A DNA stretch of 15,472 bases from JBHHZJ01 sp046758005 (GTDB lineage Bacteria; Pseudomonadota; Alphaproteobacteria; Kiloniellales; J153), in NCBI GenBank assembly GCA_046758005.1, contig JBHHZJ010000081.1, forward strand, positions 1 through 15,472. The letters run 5' to 3'. This document shows positions 8,941 to 15,472 of this stretch, in pieces; position 1 is the stretch's first letter; every line of letters begins with the position of its first letter. The notes below the pieces were generated by a model, which searched no databases, was not told where the DNA came from, and was given only the letters and a program-made list of their open reading frames with translations. A program made the translations under genes and the position numbers.

Positions 8941-9942
8941 ATGAGCCCGACGAACCCCGAGACCATGACCGCGATCGAAATCCGCGCGCCGGGCGGCCCG
9001 GAAGTCCTCGTCCCGACCACCCGCCCGGTGCCGCGGCCGGGCGAGGGCGAGGTCCTGATCGAGGTCGCCGCGGCCGGGGTCAACCGGCCGGACGTGCTGC
9101 AGCGCCAGGGCAAGTACCCGCCCCCGCCGGGCGCCTCGGACATTCCCGGCCTCGAGATCGCGGGCCGCGTCGCGGCGCTCGGCCCGGGCGCGAGTGGGCC
9201 GAACGAGGGCGACCAAGTGACCGCGCTGGTCACGGGCGGCGGCTACGCCGAGTACTGCGCCGCGCCCGCCACGCAGTGCCTGCCCGTGCCCGCGGGCCTC
9301 GGCGCGGTCGAGGCCGCGGCCATGCCGGAGACCTTCTTCACGGTCTGGACCAACGTGTTCGACCGGGGCCGGCTCCGGGCGGGCGAGACTTTTCTGGTCC
9401 ACGGCGGCTCCTCGGGCATCGGCACGACCGCGATCCAGCTCGCCCGCGCGTTCGGCGCGCGCGTCTTCGCCACCGCCGGCTCGCCGGAGAAGTGCAAGGC
9501 CTGCGCGGATCTCGGCGCCGAGCGCGCGATCGACTACCGGGAGGAGGATTTCGTCGCCGCGGTCAAGGAGGCGACCGGGGGCGCCGGCGTGGACGTCGTC
9601 CTGGACATGGTGGGCGGCGACTACATCGCGCGCAACATCGCGGCCTTGGCGCCGGAGGGACGGCTCTGCCACATCGCCTTCCTCGGCGGCTCCCGGGCCG
9701 AGGTGGACTTCCTGCCGGTCATGCTCAAGCGCCTGACGATCACGGGCTCCACGCTGCGCGCCCGCTCGGTCGCATTCAAGGGCGCCATCGCCCGCGACCT
9801 CGAGGAGAAGGTCTGGCCGCTGGTCGCGGCCGGCAAGGTCCGGCCGGTGGTGCACGCGACCTTCCCGCTCGCCCGCGCCGCCGAGGCCCACCGCCTCATG
9901 GAGTCGAGCGCGCACATCGGCAAGATCGTGCTGACCCTCTGA
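8941..9942 (+). CDS. NAD(P)H quinone oxidoreductase, zeta-crystallin/PIG3 type
   Basis: This 333-residue member of the zinc-independent medium-chain dehydrogenase/reductase family probably reduces quinones or related enones with NADPH in the cytoplasm. Evidence includes the GroES-like N-terminal part with AGVNRPDVLQRQGKYPPPPG (45-64), the Rossmann loop HGGSSGIGTTAIQLA (154-168), and GVDVVLDMVGGDY downstream. The zinc-binding residues of alcohol dehydrogenases are not apparent. ATG 8941 is chosen over ATG 8965 because GGGAGGA sits seven bases upstream. It lies divergent to DUF1192 and 154 bp before trcR. It could equally act on another alpha,beta-unsaturated carbonyl. The family call is firm, the substrate is not. 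Confidence 0.9.
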   Translation: MSPTNPETMTAIEIRAPGGPEVLVPTTRPVPRPGEGEVLIEVAAAGVNRPDVLQRQGKYPPPPGASDIPGLEIAGRVAALGPGASGPNEGDQVTALVTGGGYAEYCAAPATQCLPVPAGLGAVEAAAMPETFFTVWTNVFDRGRLRAGETFLVHGGSSGIGTTAIQLARAFGARVFATAGSPEKCKACADLGAERAIDYREEDFVAAVKEATGGAGVDVVLDMVGGDYIARNIAALAPEGRLCHIAFLGGSRAEVDFLPVMLKRLTITGSTLRARSVAFKGAIARDLEEKVWPLVAAGKVRPVVHATFPLARAAEAHRLMESSAHIGKIVLTL

Positions 9943-10096
9943 TCGGCAAGCCGCCGGAACCTATGACGAGCGCCTTTATTCGGGCTTGGCGGGCACCCAT
10001 ATTCCAGGTATCCAACGAAATCCCCGAGAACGCGTCCCCGGCCGGAAGACGGCGCGGCGCCGGTGTTCCCCGGGCCGGGGCCCGCAAGGAGAATCG

Positions 10097-10735
10097 ATGG
10101 CACAACCGCTCATGCCCAAGGCGACGGCCGTCTGGCTGGTCGAAAACACCTCGCTCACCTTCGAGCAGATCGCCGACTTCTGCGACCTTCACCGACTGGA
10201 GGTGCAGGGCATCGCCGACGGCGAGGTCGCGATCGGCATCCAGGGGCTCGACCCGGTCACCAACAACCAGTTGACGCGCGAAGAGATCGAACGCTGCCAA
10301 AAGGACCCGACGGCGCGGCTCAGGCTGGCCGAGCGCGAGCTCCCGCAGCCGCTCAAGCGCACCAAGGGGCCGCGCTACACGCCGGTGGCCAAGCGCCAGG
10401 ACAAGCCGGACGGGGTTGCCTGGCTGCTCCGCCACCATCCCGAGCTCAAGGATTCGCAGATCGCCAAGCTGATCGGCACGACCAAGACCACGATCCATGC
10501 GGTGCGCGAGCGCACGCACTGGAACACGCCCAACATCCGGCCGCGCGACCCGGTCCTGCTCGGCCTGTGCAGCCAGGCGGACCTGAACGCGGCGGTCGAG
10601 AAGGCGCGCCGGGCCGCCGAGCGCGCGGGCATCACCCTGCCCTCGCCGCCCGAGCCCGAGCCCGGGCCCGAACCGGCGCACGAGCCGGAACCGGAAAAGG
10701 ATCCCTTCGCGATCTTTCGCGGAACCAGCGGGTGA
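10097..10735 (+). CDS. trcR: TrcR / DUF1013 cell-cycle transcriptional regulator
   Basis: The 212-residue protein opens MAQPLMPKATAVWLVENTSL, a signature beginning of the DUF1013 family, which is nearly universal in Alphaproteobacteria and known as TrcR in Caulobacter. Two helix-turn-helix-like stretches are visible: residues 20-43 (FEQIADFCDLHRLEVQGIA) and 117-139 (SQIAKLIGTTKTTIHAVRE). Family knowledge points to a DNA- or RNA-polymerase-associated regulator acting on cell-cycle genes. The C-terminus has a proline-glutamate run (about 183-200, PPEPEPGPEPAHEPEPE) before a final DPFAIF motif, and it is probably disordered. AAGGAG (10086-10091) supports ATG 10097. No partner gene overlaps it, and it is likely transcribed from its own promoter in the preceding 154-bp gap. 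Confidence 0.88.
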   Translation: MAQPLMPKATAVWLVENTSLTFEQIADFCDLHRLEVQGIADGEVAIGIQGLDPVTNNQLTREEIERCQKDPTARLRLAERELPQPLKRTKGPRYTPVAKRQDKPDGVAWLLRHHPELKDSQIAKLIGTTKTTIHAVRERTHWNTPNIRPRDPVLLGLCSQADLNAAVEKARRAAERAGITLPSPPEPEPGPEPAHEPEPEKDPFAIFRGTSG

Positions 10736-10754
10736 TCGGAGCGCCGGCCGTTTG

Positions 10755-10775
10755 CGCCCGCCGTCCATGCGGGCG
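10755..10775. terminator. Hairpin between convergent trcR and SDR genes
   Basis: CGCCCGC (10755-10761) and GCGGGCG (10769-10775) form a perfect 7-bp GC stem around the 7-base loop CGTCCAT. It lies in the middle of the 55-bp gap between two genes that end facing each other. Neither side has a T-tract, so it is at best a weak intrinsic terminator or a bidirectional transcript-end structure. Confidence 0.4.
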
Positions 10776-10790
10776 ATACGGGCGAAGCCG

Positions 10791-11567
10791 CTATTCCCGC
10801 ACCGGGACCGTGTAGTTGAGCGCAAGCCGCCCGCCGTCGGGATAGATGGTCTGGCCGGTGATGTAGCTGGAGTCCTCGCAGGCCAGGAAGACCGCGACGC
10901 CGGCCACCTCCTCCGGCTCCCCGACCCGCCCCAAGGGCGTGCGCGACAGGATCCTGGTCATCGCCGCCTTGTCGGTGGCCACCGCCTTGAACACCTCGGT
11001 CCGGATCGAGCCCGGGCCGATGGCGTTGACCCGGATGCCCTTGTCGGCCAGCGACAGGGCCATGACCTTGGTCAGCTGGTTGACCCCGCCCTTGGCGACG
11101 ACATAGGACGTGATGCCGGGGATCGTCATCACCGCGTTGACCGAGGACATGTTGATGATGGTCCCGCCGCGGCCTTGCGCGACCATCCGGCGCGCGGCGG
11201 CCTGGCCGGTGAGGAACACGCCCTTGAGGTTGACCCGCAGGACCCGGTCGAAGTCGTCCTCGGCCAACTCGAGGAAATCGCAGGCGTGCACGATCCCGGC
11301 GTTGGCGACGGCGCAGTCGAGCCGGCCGAAGGCCGCGACCGCCGCCTCGATCATGCCGTCGACTTGCGTCTTGTCGCCGACGTCGCACTTCACGAACAGG
11401 GCGTCGGCGCCGCTCGCCTGGATCTCCTCGGCGGCCTGCTCGCCGCGCTCGACGTTGACGTCGGCCAGCATCACCTTGGCGCCCTCCGCGGCGAAGCGCC
11501 GGGCGCAGGCCAAGCCGATCCCCGCAGCGGCCCCGGTGACGACGGCGACCTTGTCGGTCAGGCGCAT
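10791..11567 (-). CDS. SDR family NAD-dependent oxidoreductase
   Basis: This 258-residue classical short-chain dehydrogenase/reductase interconverts an alcohol and a carbonyl. It shows the cofactor loop TGAAAGIG (11-18), Asp36 at the end of the second strand (favouring NAD(H) over NADP(H)), NAG (89-91), Asn114, and the catalytic set Ser142, Tyr155 and Lys159 (YVVAK). The C-terminal SSYITGQTIYPDGG (233-246) is the usual family ending. Only three bases separate it from the prpE stop, and an AAAGGGG ribosome site lies inside the end of prpE, so the two are co-transcribed. It could be a 3-hydroxyacyl-CoA or hydroxy-acid dehydrogenase linked to propionate or short-chain acid use. The family is sure but the substrate is unknown. 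Confidence 0.9.
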   Translation of the reverse strand: MRLTDKVAVVTGAAAGIGLACARRFAAEGAKVMLADVNVERGEQAAEEIQASGADALFVKCDVGDKTQVDGMIEAAVAAFGRLDCAVANAGIVHACDFLELAEDDFDRVLRVNLKGVFLTGQAAARRMVAQGRGGTIINMSSVNAVMTIPGITSYVVAKGGVNQLTKVMALSLADKGIRVNAIGPGSIRTEVFKAVATDKAAMTRILSRTPLGRVGEPEEVAGVAVFLACEDSSYITGQTIYPDGGRLALNYTVPVRE

Positions 11568-11570
11568 CGC

Positions 11571-13469
11571 TCAGGCCCCTTTCGGATACCCGATCCCACG
11601 CAATGAGTCCGTGATCTCGTCCAGGATCGCGGGGTCGTCGATGGTCGCCGGCACCTTGTAGTCCTCGCCGTCGGCGATCGCGCGCATGGTGCCGCGCAGG
11701 ATCTTGCCCGAGCGGGTCTTGGGCAGGCGCTTGACCACGGCCGCGGTCTTGAAGGCCGCCACCGGGCCGATGCGCTCGCGCACCATGCGCACGACCTCCT
11801 CGACGATCTCCGCCTCGGCCCGGTCCACCCCGGCGTTCAGCACGACGAAGCCGACGGGCAGCTGGCCCTTGAGGTGGTCGTGGACGCCGATCACGGCGCA
11901 CTCGGCGACCTCGGGGTGCGCGGCCAGGACCTCCTCCATGGCGCCGGTGGAGAGGCGGTGGCCGGCGACGTTGATGATGTCGTCGGTGCGCGCCATCACG
12001 TGAACGTAGCCGTCGCCGTCGACGTAGCCGGCGTCCCCGGTCTCGTAGTAGCCGGGAAACTCGTCGAGGTAGGCCTCCTTGTAGCGCTGCTCCGCGTTCC
12101 ACAGGGTGGGCAGCGAACCGGGCGGCAGCGGCAGCTTGCAGACGATGGCGCCGATCGTGCCCGGCGCCACCTCTTGTCCTTCGGGATCGAGCACGCGCAC
12201 GTCCCAGCCGGGCGCCGCGCGCGTCGGCGAGCCGGGCTTGACCGGCAAGTGCTCGATGCCCAGACAGTTGGCCGCGATGGCCCAGCCGGTCTCGGTCTGC
12301 CACCAGTGGTCGATGACCGGCACCTTCAGCTTCTCCCGAGCCCACGCCAACGTATCGGGGTCGCAGCGCTCGCCGGCCAGAAACAGGGCGCGGAAGCCGG
12401 ACAGGTCGTACCTGCCGATGTGCTCGCCGGCCGGGTCCTGCTGGCGGATGGCGCGGAACGCGGTCGGCGCGGTGAACAGGGCGGCGACCCCGTGCTGCGA
12501 GATGACGCGCCAGAACGCGCCCGGGTCCGGCGTGCCGACCGGCTTGCCCTCGTACAGCACCGTGGTACAGCCGTGGAACAGGGGCGCGTAGACGATGTAG
12601 GAGTGCCCGACGACCCAGCCGACGTCGGAGGCGGCCCAGTACACCTCCCCCGGATCGACGCCGTAGATGTTCTTCATGGTCCACTTCAGCGCGACCGCGT
12701 GGCCGCCGTTGTCGCGCACGATGCCCTTGGGCTGGCCGGTCGTGCCCGAGGTGTAGAGGATGTAAAGCGGGTCGGTCGCCGCCACCGGGACGCAGTCGTG
12801 CGGCGCGGCCGCGGCCATGGCTTCTTCCCAGTCCAGGTCGCGGCCGGCGGTCATTTGCGCGGCCGCCATGGGCCGCTGCACGATGATGCAACGCTCCGGC
12901 TTGCTTCGCGCCAGGTCGATCGCGGCGTCCAGCAGCGGCTTGTACGGGATCACGCGCTGGACCTCGATCCCGCACGAGGCCGACACGATCAGCTTGGGCT
13001 TGGCATCGTCGATGCGCGCGGCCAGCTCGTTGGCGGCGAAGCCGCCGAAGACGACCGAGTGGACGGCGCCGAGGCGCGCGCAGGCGAGCATGGCGATGGC
13101 CGCCTCCGGGACCATCGGCATGTAGACGATGACCCGGTCGCCCTTGCCCACACCCTGGGCGGCCAGCGCTCCGGCGCAGCGCGCCGCCGCGTCGCGCAGC
13201 TCCGCGTAGGTGTAGCGCCGGATCGTTTCGGTCACCGGGCTGTCGTAGATCAAGGCGGTCTGTTCCGCCCGCCCGCCCGCGACGTGGCGGTCGAGCGCGT
13301 TATGGCACGTGTTGAGGACGCCGCCCGCGAACCAGCGGTAGAACGGCGGCCGCGAATCGTCGAGCACCCGGTCCCATTTTCGCTCCCAATCGATCTCCTG
13401 CGCCGCCTCGCCCCAGAACCCGTCCGGATCGGTGATCGAACGCCGGTGCGCCTCGTCGTAGCGGCCCAT
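11571..13469 (-). CDS. prpE: Propionyl-CoA synthetase
   Basis: The 632-residue AMP-forming ligase converts propionate, ATP and CoA to propionyl-CoA in the cytoplasm. It carries the phosphate loop YTSGTTGQPKG (239-249) followed by IVRDNGGHAVAL, a run typical of PrpE rather than acetyl-CoA synthetase. It also has HWWQTETGW (388-396), YYETGD (474-479), and the catalytic lysine Lys589 in PKTRSGKI, which protein lysine acetylation often controls in this family. Length is normal. ATG 13469 has GGGAGG (13485-13480) ten bases upstream. It is the first gene of a two-gene operon with the SDR. No prpB, prpC, prpD or propionyl-CoA carboxylase gene is nearby, so propionyl-CoA must be handled elsewhere. 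Regulation may involve the inverted repeat at 13504-13543. Confidence 0.93.
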   Translation of the reverse strand: MGRYDEAHRRSITDPDGFWGEAAQEIDWERKWDRVLDDSRPPFYRWFAGGVLNTCHNALDRHVAGGRAEQTALIYDSPVTETIRRYTYAELRDAAARCAGALAAQGVGKGDRVIVYMPMVPEAAIAMLACARLGAVHSVVFGGFAANELAARIDDAKPKLIVSASCGIEVQRVIPYKPLLDAAIDLARSKPERCIIVQRPMAAAQMTAGRDLDWEEAMAAAAPHDCVPVAATDPLYILYTSGTTGQPKGIVRDNGGHAVALKWTMKNIYGVDPGEVYWAASDVGWVVGHSYIVYAPLFHGCTTVLYEGKPVGTPDPGAFWRVISQHGVAALFTAPTAFRAIRQQDPAGEHIGRYDLSGFRALFLAGERCDPDTLAWAREKLKVPVIDHWWQTETGWAIAANCLGIEHLPVKPGSPTRAAPGWDVRVLDPEGQEVAPGTIGAIVCKLPLPPGSLPTLWNAEQRYKEAYLDEFPGYYETGDAGYVDGDGYVHVMARTDDIINVAGHRLSTGAMEEVLAAHPEVAECAVIGVHDHLKGQLPVGFVVLNAGVDRAEAEIVEEVVRMVRERIGPVAAFKTAAVVKRLPKTRSGKILRGTMRAIADGEDYKVPATIDDPAILDEITDSLRGIGYPKGA

Positions 13470-13503
13470 GGCCGTGCTTCCTCCCTTGCTCCGTCATCGC
13501 TCG

Positions 13504-13543
13504 CATACCGGCGAGCGGACGAAGCCATCCACTCGCCGGTATG
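13504..13543. repeat. Perfect 12-bp inverted repeat upstream of prpE
   Basis: CATACCGGCGAG (13504-13515) and CTCGCCGGTATG (13532-13543) are exact reverse complements separated by 16 bases. The repeat lies 35-74 bases upstream of the prpE start, in the leader or around its transcription start. The arms could bind a dimeric regulator on DNA or fold into a 12-bp hairpin in the mRNA. There is no T-tract after it, so simple termination is unlikely. A perfect match of this length is not expected by chance so close to a start codon. Confidence 0.75.
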
Positions 13544-13761
13544 TCGTCCTATCTTTGCGCGCCGCCGCCCAGGGCCAACCCGGCGCGCCGATCCCGATAA
13601 GCGCCCAAGTCGCCTCGGGCGCTCATCGGTCTCATACCGGGCGCGTTCGGTCTTCGCGCCCGCTCGCTCCTACGCTCCTAACGGCGCCCCAACGCCGATT
13701 TGAGGCGCAGCATGCGGCAAAACGGCCGGGGTGACAATGGCGCCCGAGGGGAACTCGGCGG

Positions 13762-13790
13762 CTGACAAAGCCAGCCAAGGCCGTTACATA
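13762..13790 (+). promoter_or_regulatory. Candidate promoter of the acyl-CoA synthetase gene
   Basis: CTGACA (13762-13767, 5/6 to TTGACA) and TACATA (13785-13790, 3/6 to TATAAT) are separated by exactly 17 bases and would start RNA near 13797, about 57 bases before the start codon. The -35 box is overlapped by a small inverted repeat, GGCTG (13760-13764) with CAGCC (13772-13776). The assignment is by eye and the -10 box is weak. Confidence 0.38.
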
Positions 13791-13853
13791 AGCGGCCGGG
13801 CAACAGCAACGGAATGCATCGGGCGAACCGAACGGGGGCTCGCCGGCGCGGCC

Positions 13854-15472
13854 ATGATCGAGATCAACCCGGAGGGCGGCGAGCTTGGCAAAACCGCCGC
13901 GAATTTCGCGCCGCTGACGCCGCTGTCGTTCCTGGCGCGCACGGCCGAGGTGTATCCGGCGCGCACCGCGGTCATCCACGGCGCGGCCCGGCGGACCTGG
14001 GAAGAAACCTACGCGCGCTGCCGCCGGCTGGCCTCGGCGCTGCGACAACGCGGCATCGGGCGCGGCGACACGGTCGCCGTGATGGCGCCCAATACCCCGC
14101 CCATGTTCGAGGCCCACTTCGGCGTACCCATGGCGGGCGCGGTGCTCAACGCGCTCAACGTGCGCCTCGACGCCGCGACCATCGGCTTCATCCTCAGCCA
14201 CGGCGAGGCCAAGGCGCTGATCACCGACACCGCCTACGCCGAGACGATCCGGCGCGCGCTCGCCCAGGTCGGCCGCGAGATCCTGGTGATCGACATCGAC
14301 GACCCGTTGGGCGAGGGCGGCCCGCGCCTGGGCGAGATGGACTACGAGGCGTTCCTGGAGACCGGCGATCCCGCGTTCGCCTGGCCGTGGCCCGCCGACG
14401 AGTGGCAGGCGATCGCGCTCAACTACACCTCCGGCACCACCGGCAACCCCAAGGGCGTGGTCTACCACCACCGCGGCGCCACCCTGAACGCGCTCGGCAA
14501 CATTCAGGTCTGGGGCATGACGCCGCACCCGGTCTACCTGTGGACCCTGCCCATGTTCCACTGCAACGGCTGGTGCTTCCCCTGGACGGTGACCGCGATG
14601 GCCGGCACCCACGTGTGCCTGCGCAAGGTCGAGGCCGGGGCGATCTACGACGCCTTCGCTGAGCACGGGGTCACGCACCTGTGCGGCGCGCCGATCGTCA
14701 TGCAGACGATCCTGAACGCCTCGGACAACGAGCGCCGCGCGTTCGACCAGAAGGTCAGGATGATGACCGCCGCCGCGCCCCCGCCCGCCCCGGTGCTGGC
14801 CGCCATGGCCGAGGCCGGCATCGAGGTCACCCACGTCTACGGCCTGACCGAGGTCTACGGCCCGGCCGTGGTGTGCGCCTGGCACCGGGAATGGGATGCG
14901 CTGGCGCGCGACGAGCAGGCCGCGCTCAAGGCGCGCCAGGGGGTCAACTATCCGGTGCTCGAGGGCCTCATGGTGGCCGACCCCAAGACGCTCGAGCCGG
15001 TGCCGCGCGACGGCCGGACCATGGGCGAGGTCTTCATGCGCGGCAACATCGTCATGAAGGGCTACCTCAAGAACCCCTCGGCCACGCAGGAGGCCTTCGC
15101 CGGCGGCTGGTTCCACACCGGCGACCTCGGCGTGTGGTACCCGGACGGCTACATCGAGCTCAAGGACCGCTCCAAGGACATCATCATCTCGGGCGGCGAG
15201 AACATCTCCTCGATCGAGGTCGAGGGCGTGCTCTACCGCCACCCGGCGGTGGCCGCGGCCGCGGTGGTGGCCAAGCCGGACGAGACGTGGGGCGAGAGCC
15301 CGTGCGCCTTCGTCGAGCTGAAGCCGGGCGCAACGGCCGAGGAACGGGAGATCGTCGCCTTCTGCCGCGAGCATCTGGCGCACTTCAAGGCGCCCCGGCA
15401 CGTCGTCTTCGGCCCGCTGCCCAAGACCTCGACCGGCAAGATCCAGAAGTTCGTGCTGAGAGAGCGGGCGAA
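13854..15472 (+). CDS. Acyl-CoA synthetase (AMP-forming), DmdB/medium-chain-like, 3' end missing
   Basis: This ligase activates a carboxylic acid with ATP and CoA via an acyl-adenylate. The 539 visible residues include NYTSGTTGNPKG (190-201, phosphate loop), YGLTEVYGP (aromatic/adenine region), WFHTGDLG, KDRSKDIIISGGENIS (hinge and C-terminal domain start) and the catalytic Lys529 in PKTSTGKIQK. The frame is open to the right edge, and family proteins end within a few residues of here, so only the last codons are missing. ATG 13854 opens MIEINPEGGELGKTAANFAP. The following PLTPLSFLARTAEVYP is a common family N-terminus. The ribosome site is weak (GGGGG at 13834-13838, a long spacer). The type includes medium-chain, branched-chain and methylmercaptopropionate ligases, so the substrate is uncertain. 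It is divergent to prpE. Confidence 0.9.
   Translation, partial: MIEINPEGGELGKTAANFAPLTPLSFLARTAEVYPARTAVIHGAARRTWEETYARCRRLASALRQRGIGRGDTVAVMAPNTPPMFEAHFGVPMAGAVLNALNVRLDAATIGFILSHGEAKALITDTAYAETIRRALAQVGREILVIDIDDPLGEGGPRLGEMDYEAFLETGDPAFAWPWPADEWQAIALNYTSGTTGNPKGVVYHHRGATLNALGNIQVWGMTPHPVYLWTLPMFHCNGWCFPWTVTAMAGTHVCLRKVEAGAIYDAFAEHGVTHLCGAPIVMQTILNASDNERRAFDQKVRMMTAAAPPPAPVLAAMAEAGIEVTHVYGLTEVYGPAVVCAWHREWDALARDEQAALKARQGVNYPVLEGLMVADPKTLEPVPRDGRTMGEVFMRGNIVMKGYLKNPSATQEAFAGGWFHTGDLGVWYPDGYIELKDRSKDIIISGGENISSIEVEGVLYRHPAVAAAAVVAKPDETWGESPCAFVELKPGATAEEREIVAFCREHLAHFKAPRHVVFGPLPKTSTGKIQKFVLRERA

Larger units (their letters stand above)
13470..13853. promoter_or_regulatory. 384-bp divergent control region, prpE / acyl-CoA synthetase
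   Basis: No gene is supported here. Toward prpE it holds the ribosome site (13485-13480) and a perfect 12-bp inverted repeat (13504-13543). A weak minus-strand -35/-10 pair, TTGGCC (13579-13574) and AAGATA (about 13556-13551), would place the RNA start at the edge of that repeat. Toward the acyl-CoA synthetase there is a better promoter candidate at 13762-13790. The middle (about 13560-13750) shows an extra CATACCGG copy at 13633-13640 and otherwise nothing I can assign. Confidence 0.5.

Noticed and set aside
10375..12975. A long minus-strand frame running through prpE, the SDR and trcR
   Set aside because: It is out of frame with PrpE and SDR, whose motifs are complete, and it is rich in Arg/Gly. 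The DUF1013 match on the opposite strand also argues against it.
13723..13800. Direct repeat of CGGCCGGG (13723-13730 and 13793-13800)
   Set aside because: An all-GC 8-mer recurring within 70 bases is expected at this base composition.
13632..15401. A long minus-strand open frame opposite the acyl-CoA synthetase
   Set aside because: The plus strand here has all adenylate-forming enzyme motifs in order. The antisense product shows only composition-driven sequence.

Overview
The window comes from a GC-rich (roughly 70%) genome, almost certainly an alphaproteobacterium and plausibly a Rhodospirillales-like one. The main evidence is a TrcR/DUF1013 protein and a DUF1192 protein, both families essentially confined to Alphaproteobacteria. 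Coding density, codon use and Shine-Dalgarno sites look uniform throughout. I see no tRNA, rRNA, CRISPR array, phage gene or insertion sequence.

Layout, left to right. (1) The 5' end of a leftward gene for an exported protein (1-154) runs off the left edge. (2) A rightward pair encodes a stand-alone amidase-signature hydrolase (424-1830) and an OFA-type MFS transporter (1843-3036), 12 bp apart. (3) After a 241-bp gap with a candidate promoter and operator comes a tight rightward beta-oxidation operon: thiolase (3278-4417), FadN-type 3-hydroxyacyl-CoA dehydrogenase/enoyl-CoA hydratase (4417-6762) and a long-form acyl-CoA dehydrogenase (6778-8583). It ends in a strong 56-bp hairpin. (4) A small alphaproteobacterial core block follows: DUF1192 (leftward, 8630-8827), a zeta-crystallin/PIG3-type quinone oxidoreductase (8941-9942) and trcR (10097-10735). 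(5) A leftward operon encodes propionyl-CoA synthetase PrpE (13469 to 11571) and an SDR dehydrogenase (11567 to 10791), converging on trcR. (6) A 384-bp divergent control region carries a perfect 12-bp inverted repeat just upstream of prpE. (7) A rightward acyl-CoA synthetase (13854 to the right edge) lacks only its last few residues.

Together the genes form a catabolic neighbourhood for carboxylic acids. Two AMP-forming ligases activate propionate and a second, unknown acid. The operon supplies every step of beta-oxidation: acyl-CoA dehydrogenase, hydratase, 3-hydroxyacyl-CoA dehydrogenase and thiolase. PrpE would recover propionate. The amidase and MFS protein may take up an amide and release an acid, but that link is inference. 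The acyl-CoA dehydrogenase and terminal ligase are of the general types that include DmdC and DmdB of methylmercaptopropionate catabolism. Without a DmdD, and with a complete ordinary beta-oxidation set beside them, general fatty-acid breakdown is the safer reading.

I found no clearly new biological system. The points most worth a second look are the prpE inverted repeat, the 56-bp hairpin overlapping the DUF1192 stop codon, the unexplained SDR coupled to prpE, and the amidase-transporter pair.
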